A stretch of 64,000 nt of DNA from CALBPI01 sp038524795 (GCA_038524795.1 JBCBIJ010000014.1:28540-92539); one strand, 5' to 3'. Positions 45,608 through 54,583 are shown, numbered from the stretch's first letter. Notes: a model not told the origin generated them from the letters alone. Made by a program: numbers and translations.

Positions 45608-46056
45608 TTGCAACTGAAATTAGTCACGCTATAATAGCGGGCTCTCGCGAGGAAGCGCGGGCGAGGTCGTCTTCAGATCGGCCAGCCAGCGCACAGATTC
45701 CCGCAAACCAGGCGCCACCGGGTAATGGCTCGGTGGCGCGTTGCTGTCCGCAGCATGGGCTCTGGAAGACATCTTCCAAGTCAGCGCGGCAGGCTGGTCC
45801 ATTAAAGGTGCCGGGTATTGGCCCCAGTCTCGCGCCGCCACGTTGGCGGGCAGCAGGGTCGCAGGCTTGGCACGGCCGTTCGTGAACCACCGGGCGCGCC
45901 GACTCCCAAGCGGAGTGTGGCGGGCCGGGCAGGCGCGGCCGGCGGGTTAGCCCGCCAACGGCAGCCAGCGCAGGCCAATTGCAGTCTGTGTCTGATCGAA
46001 CATTGAGTTTTTGGTTGCTCCGGCCAATCGAAGTCGGAGCCTGATGAGTGAGTACA
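45608..46056 (+). promoter_or_regulatory. Promoter and long structured leader before rplC
   Basis: TTGCAA (45608-45613) and a perfect TATAAT (45630-45635), 16 bases apart, place a start near 45642. The leader of about 410 bases contains a perfect 9-bp hairpin (GCGCCACCG 45712-45720, CGGTGGCGC 45731-45739), TGGAAGA-CA-TCTTCCA (45763-45778), CCGCCA-CGT-TGGCGG (45836-45850), GGCGGG-TTAG-CCCGCC (45941-45956) and GCTCCG/CGGAGC (46018-46040), the last covering the rplC ribosome site. In E. coli the S10 leader, upstream of rpsJ, binds L4 for feedback; a similar role here is inferred. No protein-coding gene is seen in the spacer. Confidence 0.6.
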
Positions 46057-46713
46057 ATGACGATTGCTCTCGTTGGCCGCAAAAGCGGCATGACGCGCGT
46101 GTTTACGGAAGACGGTAGCTCTGTGCCCGTCACCGTGATCGAGGCGACGCCCAACCGGGTGACCCAGATCAAAACCGTCGAAACCGACGGCTACCGCGCG
46201 ATTCAGGTTACTGCGGGTTCCCGCAAAGCATCCCGGGTCAACAAGGCCCTGGCCGGTCACTATGCCAAGGCGAAGGTCGAGGCAGGCACCCGGCTGGTCG
46301 AGCACCGGCTCGACGAGGGTGAAGGCACGGACATCGAAGTCGGCGGCGAGATCACCGTTGAGCTCTTCGAGGCGGGCCAAAAGGTCGACGTGATCGGCAC
46401 CAGCATCGGTAAAGGCTTCGCCGGTACCGTCAAGCGCCATAACTTCAGCACCCAGGACGCGACGCACGGCAACTCGCTGGCACACCGCGCGCCGGGTTCG
46501 ATCGGTCAGAACCAGACTCCCGGCCGCGTCTTCAAAGGTAAGAAGATGGCGGGCCACATGGGCAACGTGCGTCGCACGGTCCAAAACCTCGAGGTCGTGC
46601 GCGTTGACGCCGACCGTAACCTCATCCTCGTTCGCGGTGCCATCCCTGGCTCCGATGGTGGCAGTGTCATCATCCGCCCGGCCGTGAAGTCGCGTAGCGG
46701 GAGGGCTGCCTGA
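46057..46713 (+). CDS. rplC: 50S ribosomal protein L3
   Basis: 218 residues. MTIALVGRKSGMTRVFTEDG is the family N-terminus and RAPGSIGQNQTPGRVFKGKK the conserved loop near the peptidyl-transferase centre, with the methylated glutamine region. ATG 46057 fits the family; GTG 46048 has a better placed GGAG (46036-46039) and would add three residues. Binds 23S rRNA early in assembly. Its stop shares a base with the rplD start. Confidence 0.96.
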   Translation: MTIALVGRKSGMTRVFTEDGSSVPVTVIEATPNRVTQIKTVETDGYRAIQVTAGSRKASRVNKALAGHYAKAKVEAGTRLVEHRLDEGEGTDIEVGGEITVELFEAGQKVDVIGTSIGKGFAGTVKRHNFSTQDATHGNSLAHRAPGSIGQNQTPGRVFKGKKMAGHMGNVRRTVQNLEVVRVDADRNLILVRGAIPGSDGGSVIIRPAVKSRSGRAA

Positions 46714-47324
46714 TGACGGTTAAAGTCCAGCTGACCGGCACCTCGGGTGCGGTCGAAGTTTCCGAGCAGGCGTTCGACGCAAGCTACAACGAGTCGCTTA
46801 TCCACCAGGTCGTCACCGCGTTCCTGGCCGGCGCCCGCAGCGGCACCAAGCGCCAGAAGAACCGTTCCGACGTTCGCGGCGGCGGTGCCAAGCCCTGGCG
46901 GCAGAAAGGCACGGGTCGCGCCCGCGCCGGCACGATCCGCAGCCCCATTTGGGTGGGTGGTGGTCGTGCCTTCGCCGCGCGGCCGCAGAGCCACGACCAG
47001 AAGGTCAACCGCAAGATGTACCGCGGCGCGCTGCGCTCGCTGTTCTCGGAGCTGCGTCGCACGGACCGCCTGGTCGTCGTCGAGTCGATGACTATGGACG
47101 CGCCGAAAACGCGTGAGATGGCTTCGAAACTGAAAGAGCTTGAGCTCGACAACGTACTCATCGTGACCGAAGCGTTCGACGAGAACGTCTACCTCTCGGC
47201 TCGTAACCTCAAGAACGTCGGCATCATCGACGTGGCCGCCATCGACCCGGTGACGCTGCTGCGCTTCGAGAAGGTGCTTATCACCGTCCCGGCGCTGAAG
47301 CTCGTAGAGGAGCGTCTGTCATGA
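46713..47324 (+). CDS. rplD: 50S ribosomal protein L4
   Basis: 203 residues. The exit-tunnel loop is visible in RSGTKRQKNRSDVRGGGAKP, followed by KGTGRARAGTIRSPIWVGGG. In E. coli L4 represses its own operon through the S10 leader and also inhibits RNase E; the long leader upstream of rplC could be its target here. TGATG overlap with rplC, ATGA overlap with rplW. Confidence 0.98.
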   Translation: MTVKVQLTGTSGAVEVSEQAFDASYNESLIHQVVTAFLAGARSGTKRQKNRSDVRGGGAKPWRQKGTGRARAGTIRSPIWVGGGRAFAARPQSHDQKVNRKMYRGALRSLFSELRRTDRLVVVESMTMDAPKTREMASKLKELELDNVLIVTEAFDENVYLSARNLKNVGIIDVAAIDPVTLLRFEKVLITVPALKLVEERLS

Positions 47325-47629
47325 GCCAGGCACTGCGTGAAGAACGTCTGCTGACGGTCATCGTTGGGCCGCACATCTCGGAGAAGAGTCACATGGTCGC
47401 CGAGTCGGGCAACCAGGTGGTCTTCAAGGTGCGTACTGACGCGACCAAGGCGGAAATCAAAGCGGCTGTTGAGCAGCTGTTCGAAGTCAGCGTTGAAGGC
47501 GTCAGCGTCGTCAACCAGGCGGGCAAGGTGAAGCGCCGTGGCCGCAGTTTCGGTCGCCGCGCCTCGTTCAAGAAGGCCTACGTCAAGCTCGCCGCCGGTA
47601 GCGAGATCGATTTCCTCGGCGCTGAATAA
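47321..47629 (+). CDS. rplW: 50S ribosomal protein L23
   Basis: 102 residues. EERLLTVIVGPHISEKSHMV and NQVVFKVRTDATKAEIKAAV are family motifs; the conserved GRSFGRRASFKKAYVKL closes it. Sits at the tunnel exit and docks trigger factor and SRP. Confidence 0.98.
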   Translation: MSQALREERLLTVIVGPHISEKSHMVAESGNQVVFKVRTDATKAEIKAAVEQLFEVSVEGVSVVNQAGKVKRRGRSFGRRASFKKAYVKLAAGSEIDFLGAE

Positions 47630-47656
47630 GCGCGAGCGGGATTAGGGAACACAATC

Positions 47657-48493
47657 ATGTCATTGCAAAAAGCAAAGCCGACATCCCCGGGCCGCCGGTT
47701 TACGGTCAAGGTCAACACGCCTGACCTGCACAAAGGCAAGCCATTCGAGGGCCTCGTCGCCAAGAAGACCAAGTCGGGTGGCCGGAACAACACGGGCCGC
47801 ATGACCGTGCGTCACCGCGGCGGCGGGCACAAGCAGCGCTACCGCATCATCGATTTCAAGCGCGACAAGTTCGGTGTGCCCGGTGAGGTTGAGCGTCTCG
47901 AGTACGACCCCAACCGCAGCGCGCACATCGCGCTGGTCAAGTACGCAGACGGTGAGCGTCGTTACATCCTCGCGCCCAAGGGCGTGAAGGCCGGTACGCC
48001 CATCATGTCGTCGGACGACGCGCCGATTAAGCCCGGCAACTCGCTGCCGCTGCGCAACATCCCCGTCGGTACGCTCGTGCACTGCATCGAGATGAAGCCC
48101 GGCAAGGGTGCGCAGATTGCCCGCTCGGCCGGCGCCGTTGCCCAGGTAGCGGCCCGCGAAGGTGCCTACGCTACGTTGCGTTTGCGTTCGGGTGAGATGC
48201 GCCGCATCCACACCGAATGCCGCGCGACAGTTGGTGAGGTCGGTCACGGCGAACACAACCTGCGCAAGCTCGGCAAGGCCGGCGCCAAGCGCTGGCGCGG
48301 TGTCCGCCCGACGGTTCGTGGTGTTGCCATGAACCCCGTCGATCACCCGCACGGTGGTGGTGAAGGCCGCACCTCGGGTGGCCGTCACCCGGTGAGCCCT
48401 TGGGGCACGCCGACCAAGGGCTACAAGACGCGCTCCAACAAGCGCACGGACAAGATGATTGTTCGTCGTCGCAAGAGCCGGAAGGGTCGCTAG
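47657..48493 (+). CDS. rplB: 50S ribosomal protein L2
   Basis: 278 residues, full length. Core motifs GRNNTGRMTVRHRGGGHKQR and the C-terminal PVDHPHGGGEGRTSGGRHPV with the histidine region linked to peptidyl-transferase assembly. Confidence 0.98.
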   Translation: MSLQKAKPTSPGRRFTVKVNTPDLHKGKPFEGLVAKKTKSGGRNNTGRMTVRHRGGGHKQRYRIIDFKRDKFGVPGEVERLEYDPNRSAHIALVKYADGERRYILAPKGVKAGTPIMSSDDAPIKPGNSLPLRNIPVGTLVHCIEMKPGKGAQIARSAGAVAQVAAREGAYATLRLRSGEMRRIHTECRATVGEVGHGEHNLRKLGKAGAKRWRGVRPTVRGVAMNPVDHPHGGGEGRTSGGRHPVSPWGTPTKGYKTRSNKRTDKMIVRRRKSRKGR

Positions 48494-48535
48494 GCCTCGG
48501 GCTCGCGACACAACTCAAGCAAGGGAATTACAGAC

Positions 48536-48814
48536 GTGCCTCGTTCACTCAAAAAAGGCCCCTTCGTCGACAACCATCTGGCGAAGAAAGTCGAAGCGGC
48601 AGCTGCTGCTAACGACCGCCGCCCGATCAAGACCTGGTCGCGGCGCTCGATGGTTCTGCCCGACATGGTCGGCCTCACGATTGCGGTCCACAACGGTCGT
48701 CAGCACGTACCCGTGTTGATCTCCGAGAACATGGTTGGCCACAAGCTCGGCGAATTCGCCGTGACCCGTACCTACAAGGGTCACGCTGGCGATCGCAAGA
48801 CGAAGAAACGCTAA
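48536..48814 (+). CDS. rpsS: 30S ribosomal protein S19
   Basis: 92 residues, GTG start after AAGGGAA. PRSLKKGPFVDNHLAKKVE and VRHKLGEFA-type motif (VGHKLGEFAVTRTYKGH) are family signatures. Binds the 30S head with S13. Confidence 0.98.
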   Translation: MPRSLKKGPFVDNHLAKKVEAAAAANDRRPIKTWSRRSMVLPDMVGLTIAVHNGRQHVPVLISENMVGHKLGEFAVTRTYKGHAGDRKTKKR

Positions 48815-48828
48815 GGCAGGGTAGCAAG

Positions 48829-49161
48829 ATGCAGGTTGCAGCCAAGTTGCGCTACGCGCGCATTTCGCCACAAAAATGCCGGCTCGTTGCCGACATGATT
48901 CGTGGCAAGAGCGTTGATGAAGCGCTGACCACGCTCGCGTTCATGCCGAAGAAAAGCGCAGGCATTCTGCGCAAGGTGCTCGAGTCGGCGATTGCCAACG
49001 CCGAGCACAACCACGGCGCGGACATCGACGAGCTCAAGGTCGCCACGATCATGGTCGACGAAGCGCCGACCTTCCGTCGCTACCGCGCACGCGCCAAGGG
49101 CCGCGGTACGCGGATCATCAAGCGCAACAGTCACATTACGATCCGCGTCGCGGACGAGTAA
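48829..49161 (+). CDS. rplV: 50S ribosomal protein L22
   Basis: 110 residues. AKLRYARISPQKCRLVADMI and the beta-hairpin RRYRARAKGRGTRIIKRNSH that lines the exit tunnel (macrolide site). Confidence 0.98.
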   Translation: MQVAAKLRYARISPQKCRLVADMIRGKSVDEALTTLAFMPKKSAGILRKVLESAIANAEHNHGADIDELKVATIMVDEAPTFRRYRARAKGRGTRIIKRNSHITIRVADE

Positions 49162-49172
49162 GGCAGAACGCT

Positions 49173-49856
49173 ATGGGTCAGAAAGTACATCCGACAGGCA
49201 TTCGTCTCGGCATCACGGCTGACTGGCAGTCGAAGTGGTACGCCGACACGGCCAGCTTCCCGGAATACGTGCGCCAGGACTTCGAGGTCCGCAAGTTCCT
49301 GAGCAAGAAGCTCAAGGACGCATCGGTCTCGCGTATCCAGATCGAGCGCCCGGCCAAGAAGGTCAACATCACGCTGCACACGGCGCGCCCCGGCATTGTC
49401 ATCGGCAAGAAGGGTGAAGACATTGAGCGGCTGCGCCGCGAGGTCGCCATGATGCTCGAGATGTCGCTTGCCGACGTCCGCATCAACATCGCCGAGATTC
49501 GCAAGCCTGAGCTCGACGCCACACTGGTTGCCGAAGGCATCGCGCAGCAGCTCGAGCGCCGCGTCATGTTCCGCCGCGCCATGAAGCGCGCTGTGACGAA
49601 CACGATGCGCGCCGGCGCGCTGGGTGTGAAGGTCAAGGTCGGCGGTCGCCTGAACGGCGCCGAGATCGCGCGTTCGGAGTGGTACCGCGAAGGTCGCGTG
49701 CCGCTGCACACGCTGCGGGCCGACATCGACTACGGCACGGCCGAAGCGCACACGACTTACGGCGTCATCGGCGTCAAGGTCTGGATTTTCAAGGGCGAGG
49801 TCTACGAGTCCGCTGAGCAGGCAGCTAGTGAGCCTGCCGAAGCGACGGCCCGCTAA
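49173..49856 (+). CDS. rpsC: 30S ribosomal protein S3
   Basis: 227 residues. KH domain with the loop GIVIGKKGEDIERLRRE; N-terminal GQKVHPTGIRLGI; C-terminal domain with RADIDYGTAEAHTTYGVIGV. Forms the mRNA entry and helicase site with S4 and S5. The acidic 15-residue tail is variable in the family. Confidence 0.98.
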   Translation: MGQKVHPTGIRLGITADWQSKWYADTASFPEYVRQDFEVRKFLSKKLKDASVSRIQIERPAKKVNITLHTARPGIVIGKKGEDIERLRREVAMMLEMSLADVRINIAEIRKPELDATLVAEGIAQQLERRVMFRRAMKRAVTNTMRAGALGVKVKVGGRLNGAEIARSEWYREGRVPLHTLRADIDYGTAEAHTTYGVIGVKVWIFKGEVYESAEQAASEPAEATAR

Positions 49857-49870
49857 GAGGTTGACTGACG

Positions 49871-50284
49871 ATGTTGCAACCAAAACGCACCAAGTTCCGC
49901 AAGCAGCAGAAGGGCCGTAACCGCGGTCTCGCGCAGCGCGGCAGCACGGTTTCGTTCGGCGAGTTCGCGCTCAAGGCCACCGGTCGTGGTCGTTTGACGG
50001 CGCGCCAGATCGAAGCGGCACGTCGTGCCATGACCCGTTACATCAAGCGTGGCGGCAAGATCTGGATCCGTGTGTTCCCGGACAAGCCGATCTCGAAGAA
50101 GCCGCTCGAAGTTCGGCAGGGTAAAGGTAAGGGTAACGTCGAGTACTGGGTCGCACAGATCCAGCCCGGCCGCATCCTCTACGAAATGGAAGGTGTCAAC
50201 GAAGACGTGGCGCGCGAGGCATTCCGCCTTGCTGCAGCCAAGATTCCGATGGCGACGACCTTCGTCAAAAGGCAGGTGATGTGA
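49871..50284 (+). CDS. rplP: 50S ribosomal protein L16
   Basis: 137 residues. MLQPKRTKFRKQQKGRNRG and RAMTRYIKRGGKIWIRVFPD are diagnostic. Needed for peptidyl-transferase and A-site function. ATGA overlap with rpmC. Confidence 0.98.
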   Translation: MLQPKRTKFRKQQKGRNRGLAQRGSTVSFGEFALKATGRGRLTARQIEAARRAMTRYIKRGGKIWIRVFPDKPISKKPLEVRQGKGKGNVEYWVAQIQPGRILYEMEGVNEDVAREAFRLAAAKIPMATTFVKRQVM

Positions 50285-50481
50285 TGAATGCCGCCGAGAT
50301 GCGTGACATGAGTGCCGAGGCACTCGCCGAAGAACTCGTCAAGCTGCGCCGCGAGCAGTTCAACCTGCGTATGGCGCGTGCCACGGGCCAGGACATGGCT
50401 GTGCACGAGTACCGCCGCGTACGCAAAGACATCGCCCGGATCAAGACGGTTATGCGCGAAAGCGCGGCCGCCAAAGACTGA
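50284..50481 (+). CDS. rpmC: 50S ribosomal protein L29
   Basis: 65 residues, helical. MSAEALAEELVKLRREQFNL and the closing VRKDIARIKTVMRE are typical. ATG 50284 overlaps the rplP stop; GTG 50281 is an alternative that adds one residue. Confidence 0.97.
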   Translation: MNAAEMRDMSAEALAEELVKLRREQFNLRMARATGQDMAVHEYRRVRKDIARIKTVMRESAAAKD

Positions 50482-50489
50482 AGAAGACC

Positions 50490-50762
50490 ATGAGCGAAAC
50501 GAACGCAGAAAAAATTGAACGCCGCGTTGTCGGCCGCGTCGTGTCCGACAAGATGGACAAGACGGTATCGGTCGCTATCGAGCGCCTCGTGAAGCACGGC
50601 GTGTACGGCAAGTACATCCGCCGCACGACCAAGCTCAAGGCGCACGACGAAGAGAACGCGTGCCGCATCGGTGACACCGTTGCGATCAGTGAGTGCCCCC
50701 CGATTTCGAAGGCGAAGTCGTGGCGTGTGGTCGAAGTCCTCGAGCGCGGCACCGGTAGCTGA
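50490..50762 (+). CDS. rpsQ: 30S ribosomal protein S17
   Basis: 90 residues. OB-fold motif VVGRVVSDKMDKTVSVAIER and the conserved AHDEENACRIGDTVAISECP. Last gene of the S10 operon in the standard order. A 6-bp hairpin GCCGCG-AAGG-CGCGGC (50783-50798) lies in the 54-base gap after it, the place where the spc operon begins. Confidence 0.98.
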   Translation: MSETNAEKIERRVVGRVVSDKMDKTVSVAIERLVKHGVYGKYIRRTTKLKAHDEENACRIGDTVAISECPPISKAKSWRVVEVLERGTGS

Positions 50763-50816
50763 GCCAGAACGTATATGTGTTCGCCGCGAAGGCGCGGCTG
50801 ACGTAAGGATTGAGCA

Positions 50817-51185
50817 ATGATTCAGATGCAGACAGTGCTGGACGCAGCAGACAACAGCGGTGCACGCAGCGTCATGTGCATCAAGGTGCTGGGCGGTTCC
50901 AAGCGCCGTTACGCGAGCGTCGGTGACGTGATCAAGGTCAGCGTCAAGGACGCGATCCCGCGCGGCAAGGTCAAGAAGGGCGAGGTGTACAACGCCGTCG
51001 TCGTGCGCACCCGTAAGGGCGTGCGCCGCAAGGACGGCTCGCTCATCCGGTTCGACGGCAACGCCGCCGTGCTGCTGAACAACAAGCTCGAGCCCATTGG
51101 CACGCGCATCTTTGGCCCCGTGACCCGTGAGCTTCGTGGCAACCAGTTCATGAAGATTGTGTCGCTGGCACCCGAAGTGCTCTAA
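50817..51185 (+). CDS. rplN: 50S ribosomal protein L14
   Basis: 122 residues. MIQMQTVLDAADNSGARSVM, then ILGGSKRRYA-like IKVLGGSKRRYASVGDVIKV. First gene of the spc group. Confidence 0.98.
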   Translation: MIQMQTVLDAADNSGARSVMCIKVLGGSKRRYASVGDVIKVSVKDAIPRGKVKKGEVYNAVVVRTRKGVRRKDGSLIRFDGNAAVLLNNKLEPIGTRIFGPVTRELRGNQFMKIVSLAPEVL

Positions 51186-51212
51186 GCACGGGCCCCTAAC
51201 AGGTTTCGAGAC

Positions 51213-51530
51213 ATGAATAAGATTCGCAAAGGCGACGAGATCATCGTCATCACAGGTAAGGACAAGGGTCGTACGGGTACGGTCCTTCAGGTGATGGATG
51301 ACGACCGGGTACTGGTCGAGGGCATCAACGTCGCCAAGAAGCACGTCAAGGCCAACCCGAACGTGGGCGAGCCCGGCGGCATCAAGGACAAGAACATGCC
51401 GCTGCACATTTCGAATGTTCAGCTGTACAACCCGAGCACGAAGAAAGGCGACCGCGTGGGCATCCAGATCGATGCCGACGGCAACAAGTCGCGTGTCTTC
51501 CGTTCCAACAACGAGGCGGTGGACGTCTAA
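51213..51530 (+). CDS. rplX: 50S ribosomal protein L24
   Basis: 105 residues. KOW motif in KIRKGDEIIVITGKDKGRTG, and the VKPNPN-type KKHVKANPNVGEPGGI loop. Assembly initiator near the tunnel exit. Confidence 0.98.
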   Translation: MNKIRKGDEIIVITGKDKGRTGTVLQVMDDDRVLVEGINVAKKHVKANPNVGEPGGIKDKNMPLHISNVQLYNPSTKKGDRVGIQIDADGNKSRVFRSNNEAVDV

Positions 51531-51556
51531 GCCCCCGGGCGACGACCGACAAGACT

Positions 51557-52096
51557 ATGGCCAGACTACAAGAGCAGTACGAAGAGACGATCGTTGCAGC
51601 CCTGAAGGACAAGCTCGGGCTCGACAACGTCATGCAGGTGCCGCGCATCACCAAGATCACGCTCAACATGGGTGTGGGTGAGGCAATCGCCGACAAGAAG
51701 ATCATGGATCACGCCGTTGCCGATATGACGGCGATCGCGGGCCAGAAGCCCGTGGTGCGGAAGGCACGTAAGTCGGTTGCCGGCTTCAAGGTTCGTGAAG
51801 GCTTCCCGATCGGCTGCAAGGTCACGCTGCGCCGTGAACGTATGTACGAATTCCTGGATCGCCTGATTTCGATCGCGATCCCGCGTATCCGCGACTTCCG
51901 TGGCATGAGCCCCAAGGGCTTCGATCGCCAGGGCAACTACTCGATGGGCGTGCAGGAACAGATCATCTTCCCCGAGATCGACTACGACAAGGTCGACGCG
52001 GTCCGGGGTATGGACATCACGATTACGACGTCGGCACGCAATCCCGAAGAGGGTCGCGCGCTGCTCGAAGCATTCAACTTTCCGTTCAAACGCTGA
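51557..52096 (+). CDS. rplE: 50S ribosomal protein L5
   Basis: 179 residues. VPRITKITLNMGVGEAIADK, the IGCKVTLRRERMYEFLDRLI core and FPEIDYDKVDAVRGMDITI. Contacts 5S rRNA and the P-site tRNA. Confidence 0.98.
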   Translation: MARLQEQYEETIVAALKDKLGLDNVMQVPRITKITLNMGVGEAIADKKIMDHAVADMTAIAGQKPVVRKARKSVAGFKVREGFPIGCKVTLRRERMYEFLDRLISIAIPRIRDFRGMSPKGFDRQGNYSMGVQEQIIFPEIDYDKVDAVRGMDITITTSARNPEEGRALLEAFNFPFKR

Positions 52097-52125
52097 ACGG
52101 TTATCCAGGCCACAGGTAAGGCTTT

Positions 52126-52431
52126 ATGGCAAAGAAATCCATGGTTGCGCGCGAGACCAAGCGCGCCAAGCTCGCAGCGCGCTACGCCAAGAAACGCGCG
52201 GAGCTCAAGGCCATCATCAAGAACCCCGAGTCGTCGATCGACGAGCGCGACGCTGCACAGGCGAAACTGAACGCCATGCCACGTGATGCCTCGCCGTCAC
52301 GTGGGCGAAACCGGTGTTCGATCACGGGCCGCCCGCACGGCTTCTACCGCAAGTTCGGCCTCGCGCGGAACAAGCTGCGTGAAGCAACGATGAAGGGCGA
52401 AATCCCCGGCCTTGGCAAGGCCAGCTGGTAA
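52126..52431 (+). CDS. rpsN: 30S ribosomal protein S14 (zinc-free type)
   Basis: 101 residues, the long form without the CxxC zinc knuckle. MVARETKRAKLAARYAKKRA and CSITGRPHGFYRKFGLARNK are characteristic; only one cysteine is seen, confirming the zinc-independent class. Confidence 0.98.
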   Translation: MAKKSMVARETKRAKLAARYAKKRAELKAIIKNPESSIDERDAAQAKLNAMPRDASPSRGRNRCSITGRPHGFYRKFGLARNKLREATMKGEIPGLGKASW

Positions 52432-52447
52432 GCGGAAGGTATTAGAA

Positions 52448-52843
52448 ATGAGCATGAGTGATCCGATCGCGGATATGCTGACCCGCATTCGCAACGCCCA
52501 GAAGGCGCGCAAGACCAGCGTCAGCATGCCGTCGTCAAACGCAAAAGTGGCCATCGCCGCCGTACTGCGGGACGAAGGTTACGTGGGTGACTTCAACGTT
52601 GATCAAGACGGTGCCAAGTCTGAGCTGACGGTCGAGCTGCGCTACCACGAAGGTGAGCCGGTCATCGAAAAGCTGAAGCGCGTGAGCAAGCCTGGCCTGC
52701 GGATTTACCGCGGCGCCGGTGACCTGCCCAAGGTGCTCGGCGGCTTGGGTGTTGCCATCGTATCGACGTCTTCGGGCGTCATGAGTGACCGCAAGGCCCG
52801 CGAACAGGGCGTCGGCGGCGAAGTGATCTGCTACGTATCGTAA
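52448..52843 (+). CDS. rpsH: 30S ribosomal protein S8
   Basis: 131 residues. SDPIADMLTRIRNAQKARK and GVMSDRKAREQGVGGEVICY are the family ends. ATG 52448 has GGAAGG upstream; the longer frame is inside rpsN. In E. coli S8 represses the spc operon by binding mRNA near rplE. Confidence 0.98.
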   Translation: MSMSDPIADMLTRIRNAQKARKTSVSMPSSNAKVAIAAVLRDEGYVGDFNVDQDGAKSELTVELRYHEGEPVIEKLKRVSKPGLRIYRGAGDLPKVLGGLGVAIVSTSSGVMSDRKAREQGVGGEVICYVS

Positions 52844-52912
52844 TTATTGAGTATGCCCGGCATGGCCGGGTGTAACGGGGCCGAATGGGGCCCGAACTGA
52901 ACAGAGACGACC

Positions 52913-53446
52913 ATGTCCAGAATTGCCAAACAACCGCTGAGCCTGCCGAAAGGTGCCGAGCTGTCGGTCTCGGGTGACGCCGTGTCGCTCAAGGGCCCGA
53001 AAGGCACGCTGTCGATGGAACTCAACGGCAACGTGACGCTCAATCAAGAAGAGGGCGCGTGGCACGTGTCTGCGAGCAACGGTTCGCGTTTTGCCAAGGC
53101 GATGGCCGGCACGACGCGCGCGCTGCTCGGCAACATGGCCCACGGTGTGACCGAAGGCTGGGAACGCAAGCTCACGCTCGTCGGCGTTGGCTACCGCGCC
53201 CAGGCTCAGGGTGACTCGCTCAACCTGACGCTGGGTTTCTCGCACCCCGTCGTGCACAAGATGCCCGCCGGTGTGAAGGTCGAGACGCCGAGCCAGACCG
53301 AGGTCATCATCTCGGGCGCTGACAAGCAGGCGGTCGGCCAGGCTGCTGCAGAGGTCCGCGCCTACCGTCCGCCCGAGCCTTACAAGGGCAAGGGTGTCCG
53401 CTACTCCGACGAGCGCGTCGTTCGCAAAGAAGCGAAGAAGAAGTAA
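52913..53446 (+). CDS. rplF: 50S ribosomal protein L6
   Basis: 177 residues, two similar domains. SRIAKQPLSLPKGAELSVSG at the start and PPEPYKGKGVRYSDERVVRK at the end. A CCCGGC-ATG-GCCGGG hairpin (52856-52870) lies in the gap before it. Confidence 0.98.
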   Translation: MSRIAKQPLSLPKGAELSVSGDAVSLKGPKGTLSMELNGNVTLNQEEGAWHVSASNGSRFAKAMAGTTRALLGNMAHGVTEGWERKLTLVGVGYRAQAQGDSLNLTLGFSHPVVHKMPAGVKVETPSQTEVIISGADKQAVGQAAAEVRAYRPPEPYKGKGVRYSDERVVRKEAKKK

Positions 53447-53466
53447 GCGCGGAAAGGTTTACGACT

Positions 53467-53826
53467 ATGAAACTGAACAAGAAAGACAACCGCCTGCGCC
53501 GCGCACGTCGCGCCCGGGCGAAGATCCGCGAACTGCGCGCCCTGCGTTTGTCGGTGCACCGCACGCCGCGGCACATCTACGCGCAGATCATCGACGCCGA
53601 CGGTGGCACGGTGCTCGTTTCGGCGTCGACCGTCCAGAAAGCGGTTGGCGAGGGCCTCAAGGGCACGGGCAACGTCGACGCGGCGAAGAAGGTCGGCCAG
53701 GTGTTGGCTGAGCGCGCCAAGGAAAAGGGCATCGAGAGCGTAGCTTTCGATCGCTCGGGTTACCGATACCACGGCCGCGTGAAGGCGCTGGCCGACGCCG
53801 CTCGCGAAGCGGGTCTCAACTTCTGA
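53467..53826 (+). CDS. rplR: 50S ribosomal protein L18
   Basis: 119 residues. Basic N-terminus (KKDNRLRRARRARAKIRELR) and GYRYHGRVKALADAAREAGL. Binds 5S rRNA. Confidence 0.98.
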   Translation: MKLNKKDNRLRRARRARAKIRELRALRLSVHRTPRHIYAQIIDADGGTVLVSASTVQKAVGEGLKGTGNVDAAKKVGQVLAERAKEKGIESVAFDRSGYRYHGRVKALADAAREAGLNF

Positions 53827-53881
53827 TCAAGCACCCCAAGGGGTGAACTGAAGCTGCGAAGCGGCAACAGGAAGCAAAAGC

Positions 53882-54388
53882 ATGGCAAAGCATGACAAGA
53901 ACAGCGCCGGTGACGATCTTCTCGAGAAGCTCGTTGCGGTCAATCGCGTCGCCAAGGTGGTCAAGGGTGGCCGCCAATTCGGTTTCACGGCACTGACGGT
54001 CGTCGGTGACGGTGCCGGTCGCGTCGGATTCGGCTACGGCAAGGCACGTGAAGTGCCCGTCGCCATCCAGAAGGCGATGCAGGCCGCGCGCAAGAACCTG
54101 CAGCAGGTTCATTTGCGTGACGACACGCTGCAGTACGAGATCAAAGGCCGCCACGGCGCGACCAAGGTCTACATGCAGCCGGCCTCGGAAGGTACGGGTG
54201 TCATCGCCGGTGGTGCAATGCGCGCGGTCTTCGAATGCGCGGGCGTTCGCAACGTCCTGGCAAAGAGTTACGGCTCGCGTAACCCCATCAACGTGGTGCG
54301 CGCGACCATCAACGGCCTCGCCGGCATTCACTCGCCGCAGGCGATTGCTGCCAAGCGTGGCAAGAAAGTCGAAGAAATCGTCGGGTAA
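53882..54388 (+). CDS. rpsE: 30S ribosomal protein S5
   Basis: 168 residues. VNRVAKVVKGGRQFGFTALT and GDGAGRVGFGYGKAREVP, then GSRNPINVVRATINGL. Functions in translational fidelity and the mRNA entry channel. Confidence 0.98.
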   Translation: MAKHDKNSAGDDLLEKLVAVNRVAKVVKGGRQFGFTALTVVGDGAGRVGFGYGKAREVPVAIQKAMQAARKNLQQVHLRDDTLQYEIKGRHGATKVYMQPASEGTGVIAGGAMRAVFECAGVRNVLAKSYGSRNPINVVRATINGLAGIHSPQAIAAKRGKKVEEIVG

Positions 54389-54393
54389 GCACC

Positions 54394-54582
54394 ATGGCCA
54401 AGGGAAAGACACTCAAAGTGACGTTGGTCAAAAGCAAGTTTGGCCGACTGAAGAACCACAAGGCGAGCATCGCCGGTCTCGGCCTGCGCCGCATCAACCA
54501 CACGGTTGAAGTCGCAGACACCCCCGAGAACCGCGGCATGATCAACCAGGTCTCGTACCTGTTGAAAGTCGAGGAAGCCTGA
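54394..54582 (+). CDS. rpmD: 50S ribosomal protein L30
   Basis: 62 residues. KVTLVKSKFGRLKNHKASI and LRRINHTVEVADTPENRGMI match the family. Short spacing (5 and 1 bases) to its neighbours. Confidence 0.98.
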   Translation: MAKGKTLKVTLVKSKFGRLKNHKASIAGLGLRRINHTVEVADTPENRGMINQVSYLLKVEEA

Positions 54583-54583
54583 C

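Noticed and set aside
45624..46584. Open frames in the rpsJ-rplC spacer
   Set aside because: Arg/Ala/Pro-rich translations without family motifs; the spacer is better explained as a promoter and leader with hairpins.
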